59,877 bases of DNA from Motilimonas pumila (GCF_003596335.1 NZ_QZCH01000025.1:1-59877), one strand, 5' to 3'; shown: positions 1 through 9,718, numbered from the stretch's first letter. A program made the numbers and translations. The notes: generated by a model from the sequence alone, not told the origin.

Positions 1-189
1 ATGGACTCGTTGCGGTACAAGCGAAGTGGCATTTTGACTTTCAAGCCAACACAATAAAACATCGCAGAGTGCTTTCCCTACCCCGCTTAGGAAGGGAAGT
101 TCGGAGCCATAGGCGGTATCAAATTTACGAGTCCCAATATCAATGGGCAATACTGGAATATCAACGGCTCACGCACAACGCTGGACTAG

Positions 190-1245
190 GGAAATTATGA
201 GGGGATCCGTCAGATTGGCACTAACTCGGTTGCCAAAGACTATGAGTCGTTACGTGTCCATTTAGGTGAAGAAAGCATCAGTTTATTAGGCTACTCATAC
301 GGTACGCGTTTAGCTGCCGTTTACGCCAGTTTTTACCCTGAGCGAGTGAGAGCAATGGTTCTGGATTCTCCAATGCCACCTACTCTGGGAAGCGTTGCTC
401 AGATTAATCTTTCTGAAGCGCCATCTTACGAGGATATCGGTGCATTTAGGCTAGGCTCGCCTCAGCGCTTACAGTCGCTACAGAATATAATTCAACAAAT
501 TGGTACAACTGGCAGCTATCTCGCAGCTGATGGCTTTGAGGTTAGTCAAGATGAGCTTACTAAAATACTTGATATTCTATTAAGATTAAGTCCTTCTATA
601 GAATGGGAAATGACACAAGCAGGGCTGAATGAATTACTGGATTCTGATGAAGCTCATACTTTTAAAGTTGAGCTTGCGAAATTCCGAGAGTCACCTTTAA
701 CGTCCTTGGAAGACCTTAGGTTCCAACTAATGTTGCAAGCTGTAAACTGTGTTGATGAATCCCAACCTATTGATTTCAATGAGGTTGAGGCGCTTTATCC
801 AGAGTTTTTAGAGGCCACTCCGACTTTTGCTAACTTGGTTTTCCCTCATTCACACTTGTGTAGCCAGTGGACGGGTGAGCGAGATCCTGTGCCGGCTATT
901 GAAAATATGGAGCAAAAATTATCAGGGCAATCAGTTTTACTGGTTGCGGGTAAGCTCGATCCGAGAACGGCTTATTCTTGGGGACAAGACATGCAAGCCA
1001 GTTTCGGTGAAAGAGCAGCCTTGGTTACGGTAACTGAAGTTATTGATCATGGTTTCTCATTCAGTGGTTACTCTTGCGTGGACGATGTTGCTGTGTCATA
1101 CCTTATTGACCCGACGTTAGACGTTTCTGACAAAGTATGCCAAGGCAATATTCAAGGTAGAAAATACAACCCGAATGCTGAGGTGCACCCGGTGAAACGT
1201 TTAAACGACGTACAGCCCCATTATATTAATAATAGGGGACAGTAA
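190..1245 (+). pseudogene. Tripeptidyl-aminopeptidase-like alpha/beta hydrolase, 5'-disrupted
   Basis: C-terminal two thirds of a secreted tripeptidyl-aminopeptidase-type alpha/beta hydrolase. The nucleophile elbow GYSYGT (Ser codon 295-297) is followed by the C-terminal TAP domain, with the acid in GKLDPRTA and the histidine in DHGFSFSG, so the whole triad is present. The homologous frame runs upstream only to a TAG at 187-189, with further stops at 55-57 and 88-90. The first ATG left is 346, which would omit the nucleophile. No signal peptide or oxyanion region is recognisable in bases 1-186 in any frame. I read this as a gene that lost its 5' end by rearrangement. A sequencing error at 187 alone would not restore the missing part. 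Confidence 0.6.
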
Positions 1246-1264
1246 GCTTCTCTTTGGTTAAAGC

Positions 1265-1287
1265 AAGCCCTATTTTTAGGGCTTTTT
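1265..1287 (+). terminator. Intrinsic terminator after the hydrolase remnant
   Basis: Perfect 8-bp stem (AAGCCCTA / TAGGGCTT) with a TTTT loop and a following T run, 20 bases after the stop of the hydrolase remnant. Confidence 0.75.
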
Positions 1288-1334
1288 ATTGACTTTGAGG
1301 ATTGTAAGATGGGCTTTAGTGCAAAAATTATGCG

Positions 1335-1529
1335 CTATTTCTCCTGATATTGAGATAAAGCCTGTTTGGTTTTTTGATGTAAGTTAAATGCAAATAAAGC
1401 TAACCAGCTTAGAGAAAAAGCCATCATGCTGTCAGTGGTGATTGGGCGTTCCGTAATCACTAACCAAATAATGGTTTCTACAATGATTAATATGGTTGCA
1501 AAAGTAATTGCCTGCAACAGTGTTTTCAT
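1335..1529 (-). CDS. Small two-helix membrane protein, unknown function
   Basis: A 64-residue protein with two hydrophobic segments (about residues 4-24 and 34-52) and a charged, Gln/Lys-rich tail, so probably a small inner-membrane protein with both ends on the same side. I chose the start at 1529 because AGGGGG lies just upstream; an ATG eight codons earlier (1553) has no Shine-Dalgarno. It is convergent with the hydrolase remnant and divergent from the glycosyltransferase. I recognise no family. Length and context allow a real gene, but composition alone could also give such an ORF. Confidence 0.45.
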   Translation of the reverse strand: MKTLLQAITFATILIIVETIIWLVITERPITTDSMMAFSLSWLALFAFNLHQKTKQALSQYQEK

Positions 1530-1717
1530 GGAACCCCCTAAAAGAACTTTCATGTTAATGAGAAGGCGTATTGTGCAAAAAGTATGCTGAATAGGGGCTT
1601 AATCATTGGCGGTTATTCTATTTTTCTTGTTAGCGTCATCATTCCCAGCTCGTTTATTGCAAGCCTATCCACATTTGATTAGCATGCGAGGCAACTTCTG
1701 TTTTTGAGAGCCATATT

Positions 1718-2938
1718 ATGCAAGTGTTAGTCATAGGTTACGTCTGGCCAGAGCCTAATTCATCTGCTGCCGGCAGTCATATGATGTCATTATTGCGTTT
1801 GTTTAAAGCGCAGCAATGGTCTGTCACTTTTGCCAGTCCGGCTCAGACTACCGAGCATATGCAGGATCTCAATGCAGAAGGCATTGAAGTGGTCAACATT
1901 GCGCTAAATTGCAGTTCATTCGATGACTTTATTGCCGAGTTACAACCTGAGCTGGTGATGTTTGATCGCTTTATGATGGAAGAGCAGTTTGCTTGGCGTG
2001 TGGAAAAAGTTTGCCCCGATGCGATGCGGTTACTCGACACCGAAGACCTGCAGTGCTTGCGCCAAGGACGACATCAAGCGCTCAAACAGCAGCGCCCGTT
2101 TGAGCCATTACAAGATTTAAGTTCTGACATCGCCAAACGAGAGATTGCGGCGATTTATCGTAGCGATTTGTCTCTGATTATCTCCGATTATGAAATGCAA
2201 CTATTGCAACGTCATTTCGCCATGCCAGCGACGCTATTGCATCATTTACCCTTTATGCTTGATGCTTCAAGTCTGCAAGGAAATTCTTTAAGTTTCGATG
2301 AGCGCCAACACTTTGTCACCATTGGCAACTTTCGTCATGCCCCTAACTGGGACTGTGTATTATGGTTAAGCCAATTATGGCCGGCCATTAGAAAGCAGTT
2401 ACCTCACGCTGAAATGCACATTTATGGCTCCTATCCTCCGCCCAAAGCTACCGCATTAAGTAACCCTAAAACGGGCTTTTTGGTAAAAGGGTGGGCGGAT
2501 GATGCTCAGCAAGTGTTGGCGAGTGCCAAAATTTGCTTAGCCCCGCTGCGTTTTGGTGCAGGTATTAAAGGGAAGTTGATTGATGCAATGCAAACGCAAA
2601 CGCCGAGTATTACCACCTCTATTGGCAGTGAAGGCATGATGGCACAAGATAACTGGCCAGGACTTATCGCTGCAAATGAACACGAAATAGTGACAGCGGC
2701 AGTGGCGCTGTACCAAGATGCGGACTTATGGCAAAAAAAACAGCTGCGATGTCACGAGCTTATCAAACAAGCCTATCACGGTGAGTGGCTTGGCGCTGCT
2801 TTGATAGAGCGTATTAAGCGCTTAAGATCACAGCTAGCAACGCATCGTCAGCAAAACTTCACTGGCGCCATGCTAAGGCATCATAGTATGAAGAGCACTC
2901 AATATATGTCGCAATGGATAGAGTTAAAGAATAAATAG
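1718..2938 (+). CDS. Glycosyltransferase, GT4-like (GT-B fold)
   Basis: A 406-residue cytosolic glycosyltransferase expected to move a sugar from an activated donor. The N-terminus (VLVIGYVWPEPNSSAAG) is the usual beta1-loop of GT-B enzymes. The C-terminal half holds the donor-binding domain: a TIGNFRHAPN strand-turn, a VKGWADD loop, and APLRFGAGIKGKLIDAM, the conserved glycine/lysine and acidic segment of group-1 transferases (about residues 290-310). Length is typical. It stands alone, with no polysaccharide operon next to it, so the acceptor is unknown. Start is the ATG at 1718 with GAGAG upstream. Confidence 0.8.
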   Translation: MQVLVIGYVWPEPNSSAAGSHMMSLLRLFKAQQWSVTFASPAQTTEHMQDLNAEGIEVVNIALNCSSFDDFIAELQPELVMFDRFMMEEQFAWRVEKVCPDAMRLLDTEDLQCLRQGRHQALKQQRPFEPLQDLSSDIAKREIAAIYRSDLSLIISDYEMQLLQRHFAMPATLLHHLPFMLDASSLQGNSLSFDERQHFVTIGNFRHAPNWDCVLWLSQLWPAIRKQLPHAEMHIYGSYPPPKATALSNPKTGFLVKGWADDAQQVLASAKICLAPLRFGAGIKGKLIDAMQTQTPSITTSIGSEGMMAQDNWPGLIAANEHEIVTAAVALYQDADLWQKKQLRCHELIKQAYHGEWLGAALIERIKRLRSQLATHRQQNFTGAMLRHHSMKSTQYMSQWIELKNK

Positions 2939-3049
2939 TTCTAATCAGTGACCCAGCTCCACTATCGCTACAAATTATGAATAACTTGATTTGAATTACT
3001 GAGCATTTACGGCGAATCTTAATCAAGGACATTGAGTTAGAGGTGAAAA

Positions 3050-3376
3050 GTGGTTTTACCAGATGACAAGAAGTTAATTGTGATTTGCCGGGTTGAGCCT
3101 GGTTGTCTGGGGCCGCAAGGCGTGGACTACATTGAAGACTTTTGTTTATACGCAGAGCAGTCTCTGCTGAGTGTCGACTCGGCATATATTCGCTGGCGTA
3201 TCATTCCTCGTTACGACAAATCTTTACCAGAAACACAATATATGGTGGCTGATCGTAAATTGTCTCCAGAGCAAGGACATAAATACATGAGCATGTTTGA
3301 CAAAAATCTAGAAGATTTTGAAGAGCATTTACATGAAAAACTCAGTGAGTTGATTGACCAACATTTAGGGCGCTGA
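3050..3376 (+). CDS. Conserved hypothetical protein, 108 aa
   Basis: Small soluble acidic protein starting at GTG (3050) behind a GAGGTG Shine-Dalgarno. It has an N-terminal beta-rich part (KLIVICRVEPGCLGPQGVDYI), a central RWRIIPRYDKSLPE strand, and a C-terminal amphipathic helical tail rich in Glu/Leu. I have seen similar short proteins in Vibrio and Shewanella but know no function. It lies tail-to-tail with the ArnT-like gene, and a hairpin overlaps its stop codon. Confidence 0.65.
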   Translation: MVLPDDKKLIVICRVEPGCLGPQGVDYIEDFCLYAEQSLLSVDSAYIRWRIIPRYDKSLPETQYMVADRKLSPEQGHKYMSMFDKNLEDFEEHLHEKLSELIDQHLGR

Positions 3377-3390
3377 TGTGCGCCCTGTTT
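3367..3390 (+). terminator. Hairpin overlapping stop codon
   Basis: AGGGCGC (3367-3373) pairs with GCGCCCT (3380-3386) around a loop that contains the TGA stop of the preceding gene; a short GTTT follows. Probable weak terminator. Confidence 0.5.
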
Positions 3391-3448
3391 ATCTCAACAA
3401 TATACTTTGTTAGTGGTTGCAGCGTTGACAGCCGCAACCCCCTCTCTT

Positions 3449-4975
3449 TTAACTGTCCGTGTTGGCTTTTTGCATGCTATTTTCACTTTTAGCCAGCGCC
3501 GAGTTGGCGTTTGGCTGACAGAAAAATAACACGCGTTTGCGATTGCTGGCACGAGCTTGGCAGTCTAATCCATCTGACTCTGTTAACGCTTGCTGCTGAT
3601 GCTTGCGGATCACGACAAATGCTTGCTCGTCAATGGCGTCGATATCGGTGATTTTTTGCGCTTTTCCAGAGGAATAAAATTGCCCTGAAAAGGGTTTTTT
3701 ACCAAAATACAGCAGTTCACTTTGGCCTGCTTCGGTTTGTGCCGTCCAGCTCGCCATCAAATCTTTGTCGGCGGTTTTACCCGAAAAACCAAGGCCAATA
3801 TACAGAGCCGCTACCAATGCGATGACGGGAGTAATAAGCCCCACTTTAAGCCAATGGCTTGAGTATGGGTTTTGTTCAAAGGTTTGCTCTGCAGATTTAT
3901 CTTCGCTTTTCATGCAGTACAGGCACAATAAGATAGCCATAGCCGGTAAGCCAGGTACAACGTAAGCGGGAAGTATATTTCCGGCGAAAGTAAACAAAAC
4001 CATAGGCGAGACTAACCAACACCATAGAAAAGATTGCTGATTGGGGTAGAGGTTGGCGTTGCGTGCAGACAAGCGACCGTGTTTACAGGCCTGCCAAATT
4101 AGTATCGGGGACCATGGTAACGCGGTGGCAAGCCAAAACAGCCAAATCATGCCTTTAGGTTGATCATGAGCGCTGCCGTATAGGTCGCCTTCCCAGCCGG
4201 GCACTAAAAACCGTTGGAAATGCTCGCCAATGATAAAGTATTGCAAAAAGCCTGGCGTTGCGATTTCAGCGGCAATGTACCAAGGCAGTGTCAAAGCAAA
4301 GAACAGCAGTGAACCTTTTATCCAAGGCAACTTACGCCACACGTGTTGCCACAGTTTATTAAACGTTAGCCAAGGCACTAAGCTCAGGCCAACCAATACT
4401 AAAATGAGTGGGCCTTTGGCTAACATGCCAAGGGCGAGGGCGGCAAAAAAGCCGTAACCATAGATTTTATGCTGGTTGTCATCATTTTGCTGCCAGTTAA
4501 ACCAAAAGCATATCAAAGCTAAGGTCATGGATAAGGTTAAAGCCATGTCTGTCATAACAGCGCCAGCGGTGACGAGATAGCCACAGGTAGTCATTAAAAT
4601 CGCCAATGCCATCCAAGCGGCTTTACGTGAGTTCAATAAGCTTTTGGCAAGGTAGAAAACGGGAACCAAGGTCAGCACGCCAATTAATAAGTGCGGAAAA
4701 CGTGCGGCAAACTCATTGATACCAAAAACGCTAAACCCTACCGCGCTTAACCAAGCAAACAGCGGCGGCTTGCCCCAAAAAGGCACGTTATAATCAAACA
4801 TGGGTGTCACCCAGTTGCCTGTTTCTACCATGATGCGCGCCATTTCACCGTACCTAGCTTCTGTGGTGTCCATTAAAGGGAACATGGCTAAAGAGGCCAA
4901 GCGAACAAAAATCGCTATACCTATCAACAACAAAACCCAATGCCAGCGGGTAAATAATGGTGTATGTTTCATCAT
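3449..4975 (-). CDS. ArnT-like membrane glycosyltransferase (PMT_2 / GT83 type)
   Basis: Polytopic inner-membrane glycosyltransferase of the ArnT/PMT superfamily, which moves sugars from undecaprenyl-phosphate carriers to lipid A or other periplasmic acceptors. The first periplasmic loop has the signature FPLMDTTEARYGEMARIM with the expected acidic residues, then FWGKPPLFAWL. About eleven further hydrophobic helices are followed by a soluble C-terminal domain of about 110 residues. I place the start at the MMKHTPLF methionine (4975) behind CAGGACT; the longer 529-codon ORF adds 21 residues without a ribosome site. It is divergent from an OmpR-type two-component system, an arrangement seen for lipid A modification genes. 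Whether the sugar is aminoarabinose cannot be told, since no arnBCADEF genes are here. Confidence 0.8.
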   Translation of the reverse strand: MMKHTPLFTRWHWVLLLIGIAIFVRLASLAMFPLMDTTEARYGEMARIMVETGNWVTPMFDYNVPFWGKPPLFAWLSAVGFSVFGINEFAARFPHLLIGVLTLVPVFYLAKSLLNSRKAAWMALAILMTTCGYLVTAGAVMTDMALTLSMTLALICFWFNWQQNDDNQHKIYGYGFFAALALGMLAKGPLILVLVGLSLVPWLTFNKLWQHVWRKLPWIKGSLLFFALTLPWYIAAEIATPGFLQYFIIGEHFQRFLVPGWEGDLYGSAHDQPKGMIWLFWLATALPWSPILIWQACKHGRLSARNANLYPNQQSFLWCWLVSPMVLFTFAGNILPAYVVPGLPAMAILLCLYCMKSEDKSAEQTFEQNPYSSHWLKVGLITPVIALVAALYIGLGFSGKTADKDLMASWTAQTEAGQSELLYFGKKPFSGQFYSSGKAQKITDIDAIDEQAFVVIRKHQQQALTESDGLDCQARASNRKRVLFFCQPNANSALAKSENSMQKANTDS

Positions 4976-5203
4976 AGAGTCCTGTTTTATGGCGTTGCCT
5001 ATCTCATGGGTCAACAGCGAAAAATTGGTTGTTGTCACGCTCAGCGGCGCAGCAGTTTATGGGCTTTGATGCTTGTGAGTGTGCTGCGCAACAGAGTCAT
5101 TACTTTCGCTGCTTAGGATAAGTAGCCCGGTGTAGAAAAACTGTATTCGACATTTTTTCTACATTTTTTTCGGCAAAATGCAGAGACAGATTAAGGAGTT
5201 CGA

Positions 5204-5890
5204 ATGAAGCTGTTGTTGGTTGAAGATCACCATGATATTGCCGGTGTGTTATTTGATTATTTTGAATTGAAAGGTTACACCCTAGAGCATGCCATTAATG
5301 GTGAGCTTGGCTTTAAGCTGGCTCAGCAACAGCATTATGATTTAATTATCTTGGATATTTCATTACCAGGAGTCAGTGGGTTGCAAGTGTGTAAACAGTT
5401 AAGAGAAGACGGTAATGATACCCCTATTTTAATGTTAACCGCCCGTGAAACCCGTGACGATACCTTGGCGGGTTTTAAAGTCGGGGCCGATGACTATTTG
5501 ATAAAACCGTTTGATTTAGACATTCTGGACGCGCGCATCGACGCCATTCTACGGCGGCGAAAACCGACCACTAAAGCGTGGCAATTTTCTGAGTTAAGCT
5601 TAATGCAAGCCGAGCGTATGGCCGTTCGCCAACAACAAAAGATCCCGCTTAACCCTACCGCGTTTACGATTTTAAAGTTACTCATGACACACGCTCCTGA
5701 CGTTGTGACTCGCGAGCAGATGATTGATACCTTATGGCCCGATGATGTACCTGAAGGCGATTTACTGCGCAGTCATATTTATCAATTACGTTGCGTCATT
5801 GATAGACCGTTTCGCCATGAAATGATCAAAACAGTGCCTAAAATAGGTTTTAAGTTACAAGCGGTTCCGACCGAAAATACAGAGTCGTGA
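5204..5890 (+). CDS. OmpR/PhoB-family response regulator
   Basis: 228-residue DNA-binding response regulator. The receiver domain (1-115) has acidic pocket E7-D8, phospho-acceptor D51 in LIILDISLPG, and K101 in IKPFD. A winged-helix effector domain follows (about 125-220), with the usual REQMIDTLWPDD helix and SHIYQLRCVID recognition segment. It starts behind TAAGGAG. Its stop overlaps the start region of the histidine kinase gene, so the two form a translationally coupled pair. The divergent ArnT-like gene is the most obvious candidate target. Confidence 0.93.
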   Translation: MKLLLVEDHHDIAGVLFDYFELKGYTLEHAINGELGFKLAQQQHYDLIILDISLPGVSGLQVCKQLREDGNDTPILMLTARETRDDTLAGFKVGADDYLIKPFDLDILDARIDAILRRRKPTTKAWQFSELSLMQAERMAVRQQQKIPLNPTAFTILKLLMTHAPDVVTREQMIDTLWPDDVPEGDLLRSHIYQLRCVIDRPFRHEMIKTVPKIGFKLQAVPTENTES

Positions 5891-7197
5891 TAATGGTTTT
5901 ACCTACCCAGCAGCAGCTTTTCACCAAATATTTTTCTGGCATCGCCTTGGTTTTGGTGGTGCTGCAGTACAGTTTGTTTCATTTAACCCTCTTGGTTAGT
6001 GAAGAATTTGCGTCTTATCAGCGGATAGAGTTGCTTAAAGAAGACGCGATAAAAGGTTATCAGGCTGGGGTCAGGGGCATTCAAAAGTTGTCGCCTATTG
6101 CGTACGCCTACCAAAATTCAGCCAATGTTCCACCATTAGTGCCTAGACCCTTGCCGCAAGAGAAGGGGGAGATCCTGTCTTTGTTCAGTGATTACCACGG
6201 CGAAGACGGTTTTGAAGAATCAAAAACCGAGTTTGTTTACAGTTATGACGAGTTTTTACTCAATGGTGAGATTCAAAGCCTGTATATTGTGCTATTTCAA
6301 GGTGAAGTCGAAGCCGATGATGTCCTGATTATATTGGTGGAGCTAGGTTTTTTGCTGATTTCAATTGGCTCGCTGTTTTTAGCGTATTTATTGATAGCCA
6401 AAGTGTCCAATAAGCTTGCTGCGCCAATCACGGCGACGGCAGATTATTTTGAGCAGCACCAAGGTGAGCCTAATCAACAGAGTTTAGCGAGCTTGCAAGC
6501 AAAATCTCGGGAAGTGCAGAGCTTGATAGACAGTTTGGCAGTCTACCAGCAAAAAGTGGCGCAACTGGTTGAGCGTGAACGCCGTTTTACCCGCTACGCT
6601 AGCCATGAATTACGCACCCCTCTGATGGTGATGAAGGGCGCAAATAGCTTACTCAAACAAAGCCAGCAAGCTGACTTTGTATTGCGTCAGCAACAGCGAA
6701 TAGAAGGTGCTTGCGATGATATGCAAAACTTCATTGAAGCTTTGTTGTCGCTGCAAAAGATTAGCCAAGAGAAGCCGGTACAGCGAGCTGTGGCTAAGGT
6801 GGAGATCCAAGATATAGTGGCAAGTCACCTATCACTGCTGCAGCCTGGGGTGCATTATCAGGTGGAGGTAGCCGAAGAAACCCAAACCTTTGCCAGTGAA
6901 ACATTATTGCAACTTTTACTGGGCAATTTAGTGAAAAATGCCTTTAGTCATACTCAAGCTGGTAGCGTTAACGTCACTTTGGATAATCATGCTTTGATCG
7001 TCACCGATACCGGCACAGGCCTTGGCCAATCGCAAATGTCCCAAGACAGCCATGGGCTTGGGTTATTGATTGTAAAAGACATTTGCCGCTTGTTTCATTG
7101 GCAATTTCAGTTGCAAGATAATCTGCCACATGGTTGCCGTGCGCACGTGAGTTTTGAGCCAAGCGCGGCTTTAGGCGCGCCTCCACAAGGGCTTTAG
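5887..7197 (+). CDS. Sensor histidine kinase
   Basis: Inner-membrane histidine kinase partner of the upstream regulator. Order: TM1 (about residues 12-35), a periplasmic sensor of about 115 residues, TM2 (about 150-172), a HAMP-like linker, H-box RYASHELRTPL with phospho-acceptor His240 (numbered from GTG 5887), N-box LLLGNLVKNAFSHT, and G-box DTGTGLG. The short ATPase domain resembles PhoQ/RstB-like minimal kinases. The start is either GTG 5887, overlapping the regulator stop as GTGA, or ATG 5893; the sequence does not decide. The signal is unknown, and the acidic patch EVEADD in the sensor is only suggestive of cation sensing. Confidence 0.9.
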   Translation: MIMVLPTQQQLFTKYFSGIALVLVVLQYSLFHLTLLVSEEFASYQRIELLKEDAIKGYQAGVRGIQKLSPIAYAYQNSANVPPLVPRPLPQEKGEILSLFSDYHGEDGFEESKTEFVYSYDEFLLNGEIQSLYIVLFQGEVEADDVLIILVELGFLLISIGSLFLAYLLIAKVSNKLAAPITATADYFEQHQGEPNQQSLASLQAKSREVQSLIDSLAVYQQKVAQLVERERRFTRYASHELRTPLMVMKGANSLLKQSQQADFVLRQQQRIEGACDDMQNFIEALLSLQKISQEKPVQRAVAKVEIQDIVASHLSLLQPGVHYQVEVAEETQTFASETLLQLLLGNLVKNAFSHTQAGSVNVTLDNHALIVTDTGTGLGQSQMSQDSHGLGLLIVKDICRLFHWQFQLQDNLPHGCRAHVSFEPSAALGAPPQGL

Positions 7198-7354
7198 GTT
7201 TTTAATTCGGCCCTGTTCGGTCGCTTTCCAAGGGTGCTTGCGTTATCTTTTTTGCGCTTTTAAATAACAAGCGCTTGTTGTTCATAACCTTAATGCGAGT
7301 ATTAGGTTATGGTGAGTAACACTCGAATATTAACAATCACCTAAGGGGGCGGAT

Positions 7355-7843
7355 TTGCAACAGGTCTATTTATTTGATTGGGGCGATACCTTAATGGTCG
7401 ACTTTGCCGACCAGCAAGGGAAAATGTGTCATTGGCAATCAGTGCAAGCCGTGGATGGCGCTAAACCATTATTGGCCCGAATATCTCAACACCACAGCGT
7501 TTATATTGCGACAAACGCCGTGGATTCAGATGTTGCAGATATTCAGCAAGCGTTTGAACGAGCGCAGTTAGCGGAATATATAGACGGCTATTTCTGTCAT
7601 GCCAATGTCGGTATTGGCAAGGGCAGCGCCGAATTTTTTCACCGCATTGCAGCTAGCTTGAAGTTAAGTACTGAGTCCATGGTCATGGTGGGGGATAGCA
7701 TTGAAAATGACATTGTGCCCGCCCTGGACGCTGGTCTTGATGCTATTTGGTTTAACCCCAAGGGCAAGCCTGACTTTAGTCAGAGCGTCGGCGAAAAAGT
7801 GCAACAGGTAAGCGCTTTGTGTCAAATTGCTCCCCGTATTTAA
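7355..7843 (+). CDS. HAD-family hydrolase
   Basis: 162-residue soluble HAD phosphatase-type protein. Motif I is LFDWGDTL (nucleophile Asp8, acid Asp11), motif II is IATNA with Thr, and motif IV is MVGDSIENDI. A small cap lies between motifs I and II. It starts with TTG at 7355 behind AAGGGGG; no other start fits. Substrate cannot be predicted. It follows the kinase gene after 157 bases and is probably transcribed separately. Confidence 0.8.
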   Translation: MQQVYLFDWGDTLMVDFADQQGKMCHWQSVQAVDGAKPLLARISQHHSVYIATNAVDSDVADIQQAFERAQLAEYIDGYFCHANVGIGKGSAEFFHRIAASLKLSTESMVMVGDSIENDIVPALDAGLDAIWFNPKGKPDFSQSVGEKVQQVSALCQIAPRI

Positions 7844-8090
7844 TCAGTCCTCGCCCGTCCATTATTAATCCGTTCTGACCAATAAGCCGTGACGGTAACT
7901 GCCGTTTAAACCAGTGTGATGCATTTAAGGTAAGCGCACCAATATACGAGGCTCATAGCGGAAATATTGATTTAATTTTAATGAATTTACAGATAGTGAC
8001 TATATTGGAGTAAAGCTCAATAACAGTTTTTACTAAGGCTTTTATTGCGCAGGTTAAGCTGTTTGTTAATACACATTAAAAGGAAATACG

Positions 8091-9092
8091 ATGAAACAGA
8101 GCTGGTTGGTGCAAATTACACTTGGCATTTGCTTATTATTCACAGGCATTGTCAACGCGCAAAGCGAAGACCCTCTTCCGTCGTGGAATGAAGGCAAGGC
8201 AAAGCAATCCATCATTAAATTTGTTACTGCAGTCACGACACCCGACTCCGCCGATTTTGTTGCGATCCCGGAGCGAATAGCCACCTTTGATAATGACGGT
8301 ACACTGTGGGCCGAAAAACCGATGTATTTTCAGTTATTTTTTGCCATCGACAGAATCAAGCAATTGGCTCCACAACATCCTGAATGGAAAGAACAAGAGC
8401 CGTACGCGTCGATTCTTAAGGGAGATATGAAAGCGGCCTTGGCAGGGGGTGAAAAGGCCATTCTTGACCTGATTATGGCCACACATGCAGGCATGACAAC
8501 CGAGGAGTTTTCGCAGCAAGTGACGGCCTGGTTAGCCCATGCTAAACACCCTAAAACACAATTAAAATTCACCGATATGGTTTACCAGCCGATGTTAGAG
8601 TTATTGGCTTACCTGCGTGCGAATGACTTTAAAACCTATATTGTGTCGGGTGGCGGCATCGCGTTTATGCGGCCTTGGACTGAGCAAGTTTATGGCATAC
8701 CCCCAGAACAAGTCGTAGGCAGCAGTATTAAAACACAGTTTGAAATGCGCGGTGATACGCCGGTGATTGTGGGCTTACCAGAGCTTAACTTTTTAGACGA
8801 TAAAGAAGGCAAGCCCGTTGCTATTAACCAATATATTGGGCGGCGTCCAATCGCATCGTTTGGTAACTCTGACGGCGATTTACAAATGTTACAGTGGACC
8901 ACTGCGGGTAAAGGCCCCAGGTTTGCGCTCTATGTGCATCATACTGATGCTGCGCGTGAGTGGGCCTATGACAGAGACTCAAGCGTTGGGCGTTTAGACA
9001 AAGGACTCGATGAAGCCAAGCAAAAAGGCTGGACCTTGGTGGACATGAAACAAGACTGGCGAGTGATTTACCCAAGCCAAATGGCGCAATAA
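8091..9092 (+). CDS. Exported HAD-superfamily phosphatase
   Basis: 333-residue protein with a Sec signal peptide ending near NAQSED (about residue 24), so periplasmic or secreted. Motif I FDNDGTLW carries both catalytic aspartates, motif II IVSGGG the serine, and motif III/IV FGNSDGDLQML the acidic pair: the phosphoserine-phosphatase-like arrangement. A helical cap of about 100 residues separates motifs I and II. The start has a strong AAAAGGAAA site. Related secreted HAD proteins are annotated as acid or phosphoserine phosphatases; the actual substrate is not visible here. Confidence 0.85.
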   Translation: MKQSWLVQITLGICLLFTGIVNAQSEDPLPSWNEGKAKQSIIKFVTAVTTPDSADFVAIPERIATFDNDGTLWAEKPMYFQLFFAIDRIKQLAPQHPEWKEQEPYASILKGDMKAALAGGEKAILDLIMATHAGMTTEEFSQQVTAWLAHAKHPKTQLKFTDMVYQPMLELLAYLRANDFKTYIVSGGGIAFMRPWTEQVYGIPPEQVVGSSIKTQFEMRGDTPVIVGLPELNFLDDKEGKPVAINQYIGRRPIASFGNSDGDLQMLQWTTAGKGPRFALYVHHTDAAREWAYDRDSSVGRLDKGLDEAKQKGWTLVDMKQDWRVIYPSQMAQ

Positions 9093-9112
9093 AACGTCAT
9101 AGGTAAAGTCTT

Positions 9113-9152
9113 TCATTAGCTCATTAGCTCATTAGCTCATTAGCTCGTTAGC
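9113..9152. repeat. Tandem octamer repeat (TCATTAGC x5)
   Basis: Four perfect copies of TCATTAGC followed by one copy with A to G (TCGTTAGC), just after the HAD phosphatase gene. Simple slippage-prone repeat in non-coding DNA. Confidence 0.9.
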
Positions 9153-9280
9153 GCTCGGCGGTTTTGGCTTTTTTGATGTCTTAATGATGTGTCACTATTT
9201 GGTAACTTTATTTGGCCTACATGGCATATTCTGGCTCTAACAACAAGGTATCTTATGACCTAACTTGATAAGGATGAGCT

Positions 9281-9718
9281 ATGAATAAACTGAAAGAGCT
9301 ACTACTTTGCAGCGTGATCACTTTAGCCGTAGTGGTGACATTCCACAGCGTGTGGGATTGGGTCACCATTGCCCATTACCAAGCAGCTCTGGGCATGTCT
9401 GTGATATTGAGTGTGATCCTGAAAGGGGCGATCAGCTTTGAAAAAGTAGCCGCGGCTTACCTTTTAAAGCAGCAAACCTTACCCAAGCTGAAACGCGGCA
9501 TTGCTTCTTACATAATTTTGGTGGGGTCGAAGTTTTTAGCCATGGCTGTCATTGGTGCTACTTTCCAACAGGCTATTATGTTTACAGGTGCACTGAACGG
9601 CTTGATCGCATTTTTTGCTGTGATCTTTGCTGTGCTAGGCATTGAGTCCCTGGTACCTAAGTGGCAAACCTCAGACCTTGATGAAGGAACTACGAGAGAC
9701 GCTGTAGTCCTAAAGTAA
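9281..9718 (+). CDS. Small integral membrane protein, unknown function
   Basis: 145-residue protein with four predicted membrane helices (about 8-28, 35-55, 75-95, 100-122) and a hydrophilic acidic tail. AAGGATGAG precedes the ATG. No recognised family motif; a Lys-rich loop (KQQTLPKLKRG) lies between helices 2 and 3, suggesting that loop is cytoplasmic. It stands as a single gene with its own terminator. Confidence 0.7.
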   Translation: MNKLKELLLCSVITLAVVVTFHSVWDWVTIAHYQAALGMSVILSVILKGAISFEKVAAAYLLKQQTLPKLKRGIASYIILVGSKFLAMAVIGATFQQAIMFTGALNGLIAFFAVIFAVLGIESLVPKWQTSDLDEGTTRDAVVLK

